A stretch of DNA of 64,000 bases, taken from assembly GCA_963815475.1 (NCBI GenBank), contig CAWFHD010000003.1, positions 5,084,001 through 5,148,000 of the forward strand, given 5' to 3'. The position numbers were made by a program, and so were the translations under genes. This stretch comes from Sulfopaludibacter sp963815475. GTDB taxonomy: Bacteria; Acidobacteriota; Terriglobia; Bryobacterales; Bryobacteraceae. Every line of letters begins with the position of its first letter. Positions within the stretch are counted from its first letter, which is position 1. The notes below the pieces were generated by a model. It was not told the DNA's origin. It did not search any database and was given only the letters and a program-made list of their open reading frames with translations. Shown piece by piece: positions 9,622-17,093 of the stretch.

Positions 9622-10172
9622 CTGCCTTGCCCCTACTCGATGAAGAGCTGGGCTTCCATCCAAGACACCCGAAGGTCCTCGCAGGTCAGGCGGTTAGTCA
9701 ACCTGGATGGGACGGCGGGTTCGGCCCGTTCTTCGCCGACGGCGACACCAGCGTCAACTTCACCTGGATCGAGCGCTCCGATTACACCAGCGCAGCCTTC
9801 CACGGAAAAATGAACCTCGGTCTTCTGGGCCGCATCGAAACCGACGAGCAACTCGCCCGCATGGATGCCTTCCGCGAGTGCGCCGATCGCATCCGCGGCA
9901 AAACGCCGATGACCAGGTTCAATACCCTGCTCGTGAGCGCCGAGAAGATTTCCGATTGGTCGCAGCGCCAGGACCGCCTCTCCTCCGCGCTCACCGGTCC
10001 CGGTTACCTTTATGTATTCGCCGATTTCGGGACGCCTCAGCCGGATCTCGCCGACCCGAAGCGTCGCATTGCCGGCGTCAGGAATCTCTTCACCTGCCAG
10101 GTCTCGAAAACCCAGGTAGGTTTCAAGAAAAATGCCGCGGCGCCCAAAATAACACCATGGCTGCACCCGTAA
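9618..10172 (+). CDS. C-terminal continuation of the unknown protein, or a coupled separate gene
   Basis: From ATG 9618 this frame encodes 184 residues. Open, well-biased codons extend upstream to about 9590 (APDTCRTFGQ before the ATG), directly continuing the preceding protein after SFWPAA. One base missing from a GCGGCG run near 9588 would explain the split. Alternatively ATG 9618 overlaps the upstream TGA as ATGA, which would allow translational coupling of two real subunits. There is no clear ribosome-binding site, which favours the frameshift reading. Features are LPLLDEELGFHPRHPKV, QPGWDGGFGPFF, and a region ending in SGVRNLF-like sequence with a Cys (NLFTCQVSKTQVGF). It is soluble and its function is unknown. 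It overlaps the FAD gene start by 16 bases. Confidence 0.55.
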   Translation: MTALPLLDEELGFHPRHPKVLAGQAVSQPGWDGGFGPFFADGDTSVNFTWIERSDYTSAAFHGKMNLGLLGRIETDEQLARMDAFRECADRIRGKTPMTRFNTLLVSAEKISDWSQRQDRLSSALTGPGYLYVFADFGTPQPDLADPKRRIAGVRNLFTCQVSKTQVGFKKNAAAPKITPWLHP

Positions 10173-11230
10173 CATCCGACGTCCTGGTAATCGGCGGCGG
10201 CCCCGCCGGGACCGCTGCGGCAATCACCTGCGCCCGCGCCGGCCTCTCCGTATCCCTCATCGAGGGCAGAGAGTTTCCCAGGCACCGCCCCGGCGAAACG
10301 CTCCACCCGGGCATCGAGCCTCTGCTCGAGCGCCTCGGCGTCGCCGGGGCCGTGCGAAGCTCCGGATTCCTGCGTCACGCCGGCATCTGGCTCCTCCAAT
10401 CGGGACGTGCGGAATTCCAGCCCTACGGTGCTGACGCCAACGGTCCGTGGCTCGGCTTCCAGGCGCCGCGCGGTGAATTAGATGCCATCCTTCTCGCCGC
10501 AGCGCGATCCCAGGGTGTCGTCGTCCACCAGCCGCACCGTGCCCTCCGCGTGATCCTCCTTGACCACCGCGTTGCCGGCGCCGAAACCACCGCCGGCCCG
10601 ATCCGCTCCGCGTTCACAATCGATGCGTCCGGCTCCCCATCCTGGCTTGCGCGCCGCCTGAACCTCCACATCAGCCGAACTGGACGCCGATTGATCGCCC
10701 GTTACGGCTATATGCGCGGCGAATGCCGCACTCGCGACGACGCCCCGTGTTTCGAATATCTCCCCGACGGATGGGTTTGGACCGCCCGTGTCCGCCCCAG
10801 CCTCTATCACTGGACGCGCCTCTCGACCACCGGCCGCCACCCCCGCCACGGCTGGTCGCCGCCCGAGTTCGCCGACCTCCAACCTGCCGCCCCGGTCCGA
10901 GGCGCCGACGTTAGTTGGACAACCGTCGACGCATGCGCCGGCCCTGGATACTATCTCGCCGGCGACGCCGCCGCCCTCACCGACCCATCATCATCGAAAG
11001 GCGTTCTCCACTCCCTCATGTCCGGCATGCTAGCCGCCGACCAGATCGCGCGCTGTCTCCTCCAAAATGCTCCCGACCATCGCCTCTGCGCGCAATACTC
11101 GACTTTTATCCGCTCCTGGTTCCGCTTCAACGTTGCCCACAACTCCGACCACTTCCTCCTCACGCCCCGCTCTGGCGCCGAAAAATTTCACCGCCTTCGT
11201 CTGGATCGTGCCGGCCTCGCCCCAGGCTAG
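10157..11230 (+). CDS. FAD-dependent oxidoreductase of the halogenase/LodB-like group
   Basis: This 357-residue flavoprotein has an N-terminal Rossmann motif VLVIGGGPAGTAAAI (residues 8-22). RPGETLHPG is the segment that follows the ADP-binding fold in the tryptophan-halogenase/geranylgeranyl-reductase superfamily. The second FAD motif is YYLAGDAAALTDPSSSKG. A GWVWTAR segment resembles the halogenase WxWxI motif only loosely, and the halogenase catalytic Lys region is not obvious. Related enzymes include halogenases and LodB, a flavoenzyme needed to build the cysteine-tryptophylquinone of LodA oxidases. Its 16-base overlap with the preceding unknown gene implies co-translation and a shared job. 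ATG 10157 is the only start that yields the complete Rossmann fold. It is probably a maturation or tailoring enzyme; the substrate is unknown. Confidence 0.75.
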   Translation: MAAPVTSDVLVIGGGPAGTAAAITCARAGLSVSLIEGREFPRHRPGETLHPGIEPLLERLGVAGAVRSSGFLRHAGIWLLQSGRAEFQPYGADANGPWLGFQAPRGELDAILLAAARSQGVVVHQPHRALRVILLDHRVAGAETTAGPIRSAFTIDASGSPSWLARRLNLHISRTGRRLIARYGYMRGECRTRDDAPCFEYLPDGWVWTARVRPSLYHWTRLSTTGRHPRHGWSPPEFADLQPAAPVRGADVSWTTVDACAGPGYYLAGDAAALTDPSSSKGVLHSLMSGMLAADQIARCLLQNAPDHRLCAQYSTFIRSWFRFNVAHNSDHFLLTPRSGAEKFHRLRLDRAGLAPG

Positions 11231-11394
11231 TCGGAGGCATACTGGATGTGTCGTTTCAATCGTGGCTGGTCTTTCTCGTAATCTTTGATACAATTTCGCG
11301 CGTCAAGTGGGCAGTTGCGGGACTTCTATTTCGATATCGCAAGAGTGAGTGGCCCCCCAGTTGCACGCTCGGAGTGCTTGTCAGGGATACAGCC

Positions 11395-12831
11395 ATGGCG
11401 CAACAGGGAGTCGCAGGATCTCGAACGAAGGCCTGGCTCTTATTTCGGTCAGGTCCATTAGCGGGAACACGGGTCCCCATACCCAACGGGACGCTGAGAA
11501 TTGGACGCGCGCAGGATAATGATGTCGTGATCGAAGGAGCCGGCTGCGCGACGGTGTCCTTGTACCATATCGAAGTTTCCCGGGATGGCGACTCGTGGCG
11601 GGTCCGCGATCTAGCCAGCACCAATGGCACGTGGCTGAACGGGGAGCGCATCGCCGAAGCGGTACTCTCTCCCTCTTGCATACTCCAACTGGGAACACAG
11701 GGGCCGGAATTCGGACTGCAACTGGAAGACCCCGAGCCGGGCGAACTGGATCGGACAATCGAGATTTCTCCCTTCTCCGCGGAAGGTGTGACGCCCACCC
11801 CGCCATCTCCCATCACCGAGCACGAAGCGTTGCTTTCGCACGCGGTCACCCGAGCCCGGCGCATCCGGACATCCGGCCACGGCGGCCAGACAATGACCAT
11901 CATGCGGGGTGTGATTGAAGACGTGCTCCGTGGCACGCGCCGCCGCTTCCGGATCGGCGGGTACTCCATGCTTGCGGCGCTGCTGGCTGTCTCCGCGGTC
12001 GCGATCTGGAAGATTACCACTTTGAAGCAGGAAAAGCGCACGATTGACGCCCACATCCGGCAGCTTGAAACCGAATTGCAGAAAGCCAATGACGGCGCCG
12101 ATGTGAACCGCATGCTTTCGCAGTTGGGCGATTACCAGAACCAGGCGGAATCGATGGAGCGAACGCTGCTCTACCGCTTGGGCCGCGTGGGCGAAGACAG
12201 TGATATCGTCACACGTTCGCTTCACTCCTTGATGGCCGAATTCGGCGCCGAGGTTTACAGCATCCCTCCCGACTTTGTAGACCGTGTGAAGCACTACATT
12301 GAGCAGGACCAGGGTCCTGATCGTCCCATCATTACGCGCGCGCTGAGCGAAGCAAATGGACAGATCCAGATCATCCGGCGCATTTTGCAGGAGGAGCAGT
12401 TGCCTCCGGATCTCGCCTACATCCCGCTTGTCGAAAGCGCGCTTACCTCCAGCCAGACCAGCGCCGCCGGCGCCGCCGGGCCCTGGCAGTTCACAAAGTC
12501 AACGGCGAAAGCTTATGGCCTGCGCGTTGATGGCCAGGTGGATGAGCGCAAGGACCTCGTTAAGTCGACCCGCGCCACCGCGAAATACCTCCGCGACCTG
12601 ATCCTCGATTTCGGAGCGGGGAGTTCCGTCATGCTGGCGCTTGCCGCGTACGACAGCGGCACCACTAAGGTAAAAGCGGCGGTAAGTAAAACCGTCCAGG
12701 ATCCCATCAAGCAACGAAATTTTTGGTATCTCTATCGGACTCGCGCGCTTCCGGCGGAAACCCGCGAGTACGTGCCGAAGGTGTTCGCCGCCATTCTGAT
12801 CGGCCGCAACCCTCATTACTTCGGCTTCTAA
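11395..12831 (+). CDS. Transmembrane FHA-lytic transglycosylase fusion
   Basis: The 478 residues carry domains in an unusual order. A cytoplasmic FHA domain (about 14-110) has the core LRIGRAQDNDVVI and STNGTWLNG, with the usual SxxH represented by SLYH. A ~75-residue linker leads to one membrane helix (about 189-206, YSMLAALLAVSAVAIW). A coiled coil follows (207-250), then a periplasmic SLT-type transglycosylase domain (about 320-478) with catalytic Glu347 in LVESAL and the GAAGPWQF motif. FHA domains bind phosphothreonine. SLT domains cleave the MurNAc-GlcNAc bond of peptidoglycan. The topology could let a Ser/Thr kinase signal recruit or control a wall-cutting enzyme. ATG 11395 is chosen since it starts just before the FHA domain; the open frame upstream overlaps the FAD gene. 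No kinase gene is present in the window. Confidence 0.85.
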   Translation: MAQQGVAGSRTKAWLLFRSGPLAGTRVPIPNGTLRIGRAQDNDVVIEGAGCATVSLYHIEVSRDGDSWRVRDLASTNGTWLNGERIAEAVLSPSCILQLGTQGPEFGLQLEDPEPGELDRTIEISPFSAEGVTPTPPSPITEHEALLSHAVTRARRIRTSGHGGQTMTIMRGVIEDVLRGTRRRFRIGGYSMLAALLAVSAVAIWKITTLKQEKRTIDAHIRQLETELQKANDGADVNRMLSQLGDYQNQAESMERTLLYRLGRVGEDSDIVTRSLHSLMAEFGAEVYSIPPDFVDRVKHYIEQDQGPDRPIITRALSEANGQIQIIRRILQEEQLPPDLAYIPLVESALTSSQTSAAGAAGPWQFTKSTAKAYGLRVDGQVDERKDLVKSTRATAKYLRDLILDFGAGSSVMLALAAYDSGTTKVKAAVSKTVQDPIKQRNFWYLYRTRALPAETREYVPKVFAAILIGRNPHYFGF

Positions 12832-12987
12832 ACGCTTGCTCGACATTCTCACCTCATTCGCGATAACACCGTCCCCGAACAAATTCGTTTTGAATTCGAA
12901 CCCCCGGGAACTCACAGAAGGAGCCATGTTCGAATCGTAACTGTTTGTCTGTTGAATCGGCCCTATCATTGGACAAAGAGGATTTCG

Positions 12988-13962
12988 ATGACTCAGACAC
13001 TCAGTAAAACAATGAAGGCTGTGGCGATTGATCGGTTTGGTGGAATCGAAACGTTAGAAACTCAGGAGCGTCCCATCCCGGCCGTTGGCGTCGATGAAGT
13101 ATTGGTTCATGTGGAGGCCGCTGGCGTCGGCGTTTGGGATCCCTTTGAACGGGAAGGCGGGTTTGCGAAAGAGTTCAATATCAAGCCCGTGTTTCCACTT
13201 GTATTGGGATCCGATGGCGCCGGCACTGTTGAAGCCGTGGGACCCCAAGTGAAGCGTTTTAGAAAAGGGGACCGCGTTTACGGAATTTCCTTTCTGAATC
13301 CGAAGGGCGGATTTTACGCGCAGTATGCTGTTGTGAAAGAAACCAGTTTGGCGCTCATCCCGGGAAAACTCACCATGCCGCAAGCCGCTGCCATGGCCGT
13401 TGATGCTGTCACGGCTCTTGCAGGTCTTGATACAACGCTGGGCTTAAAAAATGGGGAGTCCATATTGATCTTTGGCGCCAGCGGCGGCATTGGTCACTTG
13501 GCCGTGCAATTCGCCAAACGCATGGGCGCGCGCGTGCTGGCCGTGGCCTCGGGGGATGATGGTGTTGCCTTTGTGCGCGGTCTTGGCGCGGACAAGGTTG
13601 TGGATGGATATAAGGAAGACGTGCTCGCTGCCGCGCGCCATTTCGCGCCCAACGGTCTTGACGCCGTGCTCCTGACGACGGGTGGTGAAGCAGCTGAAAA
13701 ATCTTTAGCCGCTCTACGAACGGGTGGACGCGTCGCCTATCCTAACGGTGTCCAACCCGTTCCTAAAGAACGTGCTGGCATTAAGCTCCAAAATTACGAC
13801 GGCGAATATAACCCGCCACCCTTAGACATGGTCAACCGCCTTATAGACGCCGGTCCGTTCGAAGTCAAAGTCGCCCGAACATTCACTCTAGATCAAGCCG
13901 CCGACGCTCAACGCGCGCTCAATGATCACTACCTCGGCAAGCTCGCATTGATCACGAATTAA
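12988..13962 (+). CDS. Zinc-free MDR-family NADPH:quinone oxidoreductase-like protein
   Basis: This 324-residue medium-chain dehydrogenase/reductase has an N-terminal GroES-like domain (about 10-125, MKAVAIDRFGG and GSDGAGTVEAVG). It also has a nucleotide-binding domain with ILIFGASGGIGHLAVQFAK. The catalytic-zinc cysteines of alcohol dehydrogenases are absent, as in quinone oxidoreductases and enoyl reductases. AGAGGA before ATG 12988 supports that start over an upstream TTG. Average GC and codon use look somewhat lower than in neighbours (many GTT, TTG and AAA codons), which hints at recent acquisition, though this is only an impression. It stands alone between an unrelated plus-strand gene and a minus-strand remnant. 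The substrate cannot be predicted. Confidence 0.85.
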   Translation: MTQTLSKTMKAVAIDRFGGIETLETQERPIPAVGVDEVLVHVEAAGVGVWDPFEREGGFAKEFNIKPVFPLVLGSDGAGTVEAVGPQVKRFRKGDRVYGISFLNPKGGFYAQYAVVKETSLALIPGKLTMPQAAAMAVDAVTALAGLDTTLGLKNGESILIFGASGGIGHLAVQFAKRMGARVLAVASGDDGVAFVRGLGADKVVDGYKEDVLAAARHFAPNGLDAVLLTTGGEAAEKSLAALRTGGRVAYPNGVQPVPKERAGIKLQNYDGEYNPPPLDMVNRLIDAGPFEVKVARTFTLDQAADAQRALNDHYLGKLALITN

Positions 13963-14044
13963 GCGACAGGAAAATAGAGCAATTCCTGCGGTTTTCGTCG
14001 CGACGACCTCCATCCTCGTTGGTCGCGGCAAGCGCGAAGAGGGC

Positions 14045-14446
14045 AACCACAGAAATAGCCTGAATAGCCAGGCGCATCGCCGAAAAACAAAACGTCTGCC
14101 AATTTGTCCGCCAACCGCAACCTGGGGGCCGGATGCTTCCCCCGGGGCGAGGCTGCTCACATACATCGACAAACCTTCGCCAGCCGTTGCCAGGTATTGG
14201 GGCGAGGCTGGTTGTCGGGTGGCGGCGTGTCAGACGGCGCCCTGCTCCGTGCCGTTTCCGCCGATCGAGAACAGTGCGGGCAAATGAAGGCGTCGCGGGA
14301 CGGTAGAGTTCCGCCGAGGCCAAATCGCCCGAATACATGCCGATGCCCGCATAGGCATAACCGCCCGTAACCAGCACGTCGCCGCTGTTGAGCAGAGTCG
14401 CCGTGTGGCCCGCGCGATTCGCGCTATAACTCGCATCGAGCTGCAG
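14045..14446 (-). pseudogene. Remnant of a kelch/TIGR03437-type surface protein
   Basis: Three frames carry pieces of one lineage-typical protein. AGHTATLLNSGDVLVTGGY and ASAELYRP form a kelch/galactose-oxidase-like repeat. ALFSIGGNGTEQGAV comes next, in another frame. LSMYVSSLAP with GPQVAVGG, then DKLADVLFFGDAPGYSGYF, make up the TIGR03437 C-terminal module. Frame changes and stops separate them, so no intact product is possible. The remaining bases from 13963 to 14513 hold nothing else I recognise. Confidence 0.7.
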
Positions 14447-14513
14447 GACCAGTTGGGCAAAGATGGCGATGTTGCGAATGGGGCGGTTATACACTGTCGC
14501 TAACGCATTGGCT

Positions 14514-14909
14514 TTAGGCGGCAATGAGCTCGCGAACGACGCATAGGATTCTCTGTGCGGTGAATGGCTTTTGCAGAAAGTCCGTTCTGTTCTCAGTTAG
14601 ATCGCGTGAGTCGAGCACCCCTCGGTCTTGGAGAAGCTCCAACGGGTAGCCGCTGATAAACAGAACGGCCATGTTGGGCCGAAGAGTCTTTACCTGGCGT
14701 ACTGTGTTCGGACCGTGAGACTCGCGCAAGAGTACGTCGCAAATCATGACCCCAATCGCCTCCGGATAAATGCTGCAAATGTTGATGGCATCGCTAGGTT
14801 CAAGGCTCTCTATAACCTTAAACCCGCCGCTCTCCATGATCGCCCTGAGAACGAAACGACTCGACTGGTCATCCTCCAGTACCAAGACCGTCTGAGATAT
14901 TGTCGGCAA
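14514..14909 (-). CDS. Single-domain response regulator (receiver only)
   Basis: The 131-residue protein is just a CheY-like receiver domain. It has the acidic pair in VLVLEDDQSS (residues 9-18), a phospho-acceptor Asp in MICDVLLRES (about 58), a Ser/Thr switch in LFISGYP, and the conserved Lys in FLQKPF. There is no output domain. Such proteins act as phosphorelay shuttles or in chemotaxis-like signalling. No histidine kinase lies adjacent, so its partner is encoded elsewhere. The upstream region has no clear strong ribosome-binding site. The fold call is secure; the pathway is unknown. Confidence 0.88.
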   Translation of the reverse strand: MPTISQTVLVLEDDQSSRFVLRAIMESGGFKVIESLEPSDAINICSIYPEAIGVMICDVLLRESHGPNTVRQVKTLRPNMAVLFISGYPLELLQDRGVLDSRDLTENRTDFLQKPFTAQRILCVVRELIAA

Positions 14910-15251
14910 GGCTTTCCTCCAGCGCGCAGAACATGTTGTCTCGGCAGAGAAAGAGAAATGGTCTCTCGGTGGGAGAATCTGAATTTCCGCTGACTCAGTA
15001 TATACCAGTTTCAGACTGCCTGTGTCCGCTCGCGTTCACACTGTACGTGTCACCGAGTACGTATGCGATAGCGGGGCCGAGCGTCGGTTGGGCAGATGTT
15101 GTAGGCTGCCGCGCAGCAATCGCAGAAACGAGTGCGGCCGGACATAGTTGCGGTTTTCCGGCTTTTCGACATGGCATGCAATAGGACAGCCGAGTCACGT
15201 CCCAGACGGTCACTCCAATACTGCTATATACTAGCGGCGACGGAGGTGTGG
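14910..15251. other. Intergenic region between divergent genes
   Basis: I see no gene. Promoters for the receiver gene (minus) and the papain-like peptidase gene (plus) must both lie here. GGAGGTG at about 15242-15248 is the ribosome-binding site of the peptidase gene. No repeat or palindrome stands out. Confidence 0.4.
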
Positions 15252-16325
15252 ATGCAGCCCATTCCCCCAGCGCCTCGCAACGGGACCGTAGCGCCGTCGC
15301 TGGCCGGTGTGCCGCCGGCAGGACGGATGATCGCGTCGAAGCCCGTCGTTCAACGTGGCATGCCTGCTGCTCGGGCAAAAGCCGCGCCGCCGCGCTCCCC
15401 GATCGTTCAGAGACAGCGTCCAGCCAGTGGCACGCTTGAGAAGCGTCCGGCGCCTCCGGCGTACCGGCTTGCCAGCATTGGACCGCGAACCGTTTTGCCG
15501 AAGGCATCACGGCCGGGAATGGAAACGCGTCCCGCGCCGGCAGTCTATCGGCCTGCGTCACCCGGAGTGCGGGCGGCGGTTAGCTCCGGGATCCAGCAGC
15601 GAGCGGTGCTGCCGAAGCTGGTGCTCCGGCCTGCGTCGGTGCCGGCTCTAACTCCGGCGTTCCTTCCGCCAAAGCGTCCAAAGTCCAACACTCTGCAGCG
15701 GATGAAGAAAGACGACCCGTCGACCATCCTGGAAGGCACGGAAATGCGCAGTCAGTTCTTTACGGAGGGGAAGCCGGTCGATCTCAATTGCGGCCGGTAC
15801 TGCACCGAGGCGGCGATCAAGTGGTGGGGAAAAGAGAGGGGCGTTTTTCTGGGAGATGTTTTTCACGAACTCCTGCCCGAACCGACGCCTATGTATGGCA
15901 TGAAGATCGCATGGTCTCCGGCGTCGGAGGGCCGCGATCTGACATTCACCCTCCGGAAACCGAAAGATCTGCAAACCTGGAAGCAGTGTCTGGTTCTTTA
16001 CGGTCCTTTGATTATCTCGGGCGAACTGGGAGAGGTCTCGTCGAAACTCGGCTGGTACGTGGGCCATTTCATCCTATTGGTAGGGGTCGACGTTTCGGGG
16101 CAGAAGATCATCTGCCGGGATCCGCTGAAAGCCAGTGAGGGGTTGCTCACGTTCGATTTTGATTGGATCCAGCCCCGAATCAACGGCGTCAGCGCGGTTG
16201 ACGCTGACAAAGTAATCGCTCTGCGGCAGAAGATTGAAGACAAGCGGAGGTCCGAGGCTATGGTCAGTCTGCGGCCCGGCATGAGCCGGCAGCAGTCGGA
16301 TCGTGCCTGGAACGACATGCTGTAA
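15252..16325 (+). CDS. Papain-like cysteine peptidase with repetitive Pro/Ala-rich N-terminus
   Basis: This 357-residue protein has no signal peptide. Residues 1-150 are low-complexity and Pro/Ala/Arg-rich. They contain an imperfect duplication (RPAPPAYRLAS at 65-75 and RPAPAVYRPAS at 93-103, each followed by a VLPK element) and scattered VQR, QQR and LQRM tripeptide-type motifs (33, 52, 115, 148). Residues 165-320 look like a C39/papain-like peptidase: a Cys in NCGRYCTEAAIKWW (likely Cys184), His in GHFILLVGVD (272), and Asp in CRDP (290). The C-terminus is helical and charged. Papain-like peptidases with disordered N-termini occur as secreted or contractile-system effectors and as processing enzymes, but no such apparatus lies nearby. 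The start is fixed by GGAGGTG about 5 bases upstream. Peptidase activity is inferred from the triad order. Confidence 0.7.
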   Translation: MQPIPPAPRNGTVAPSLAGVPPAGRMIASKPVVQRGMPAARAKAAPPRSPIVQRQRPASGTLEKRPAPPAYRLASIGPRTVLPKASRPGMETRPAPAVYRPASPGVRAAVSSGIQQRAVLPKLVLRPASVPALTPAFLPPKRPKSNTLQRMKKDDPSTILEGTEMRSQFFTEGKPVDLNCGRYCTEAAIKWWGKERGVFLGDVFHELLPEPTPMYGMKIAWSPASEGRDLTFTLRKPKDLQTWKQCLVLYGPLIISGELGEVSSKLGWYVGHFILLVGVDVSGQKIICRDPLKASEGLLTFDFDWIQPRINGVSAVDADKVIALRQKIEDKRRSEAMVSLRPGMSRQQSDRAWNDML

Positions 16326-16459
16326 AAACGAAGCCGCGGCGGCCGAATCACGCCTTCCGAAGGTCAGAGATCGGCACGATCCGACGGGAGTGCGCTGCGC
16401 GATCGCGATCGGATCTTCGGGCCCTGCATCATGCTACCGTCGAAAGATTCGACGTCTCC

Positions 16460-16744
16460 ATGCCATACCTTCGAAAAATCCTCCTGCGGACGTGCCTCGT
16501 GCTAGTGGCTCTGACTGCCTTAACTTATGCCGCCGACGACTTTCGCGCACGACTGCGCGGACGGCCGGTCGAACAGGTGAAGGTCTATCGCGTTTACGCC
16601 GCCATGAACCACTGGAATGAAGTGGAGTATTCAGTCGGAACGCCTGTAATGGAGACCTGCGTCGACGCCCTGATGCCCCACTTCGGCCACCTGCCCTGCT
16701 GGTATCTGCGCCGTCACACCTTGCGCCAAATCGGCAATCCGTGA
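16460..16744 (+). CDS. Small membrane-anchored acidobacterial protein, function unknown
   Basis: The 94-residue protein begins with one hydrophobic segment (ILLRTCLVLVALTALTYA, residues 7-24), either an uncleaved anchor or a signal peptide. A short periplasmic part follows with VKVYRVYAAMN and a cysteine-bearing tail (ETCVDALMPHFGHLPCWYLRR). Small proteins with this layout and the two-cysteine C-terminus seem common in acidobacterial genomes, as far as I recall, and none has a known role to my knowledge. It stands alone, 134 bases after the peptidase gene. Confidence 0.6.
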   Translation: MPYLRKILLRTCLVLVALTALTYAADDFRARLRGRPVEQVKVYRVYAAMNHWNEVEYSVGTPVMETCVDALMPHFGHLPCWYLRRHTLRQIGNP

Positions 16745-17093
16745 CCCCGAATTTTCTTACACGGGCTTTCGCAAGTCCCAACGCAGCAACTACGGCGAGT
16801 CTTCCCCGGTGATCATGGCATCGATGATCGGGCAATTGGAGACTCCCAGCAGATTGCCCGCTACCGACGATGAATTCAAGTCGGCCGTCTCAAAATAGAT
16901 CGCGGATATGGCGGTGGGCTTGGCTACGCTCCTGCAACAGGCTGAGACGATTGCGCAGCAACTTCTACTTTGCGCAAATAGGACATTATCACTTGCAGGG
17001 CCTGCGGTGGTATTTTCAATGGTGATATTTTGAGATGAACGGTCTCCTCATAACTGATATATTCAGCATTCGGCTCTTCAATAGGCGTTTCAA
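16745..17093. other. Gap with a short coding-like fragment
   Basis: From about 16743 the plus strand reads DPEFSYTGFRKSQRSNYGES, SSPVIMASMIGQLE and so on to a TAG near 16890. This is about 48 codons with gene-like codon use and no good start. It may be a remnant of a longer gene, which I cannot identify. The rest is AT-richer and probably carries the efflux operon promoter (region about 16990-17060). Confidence 0.3.
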
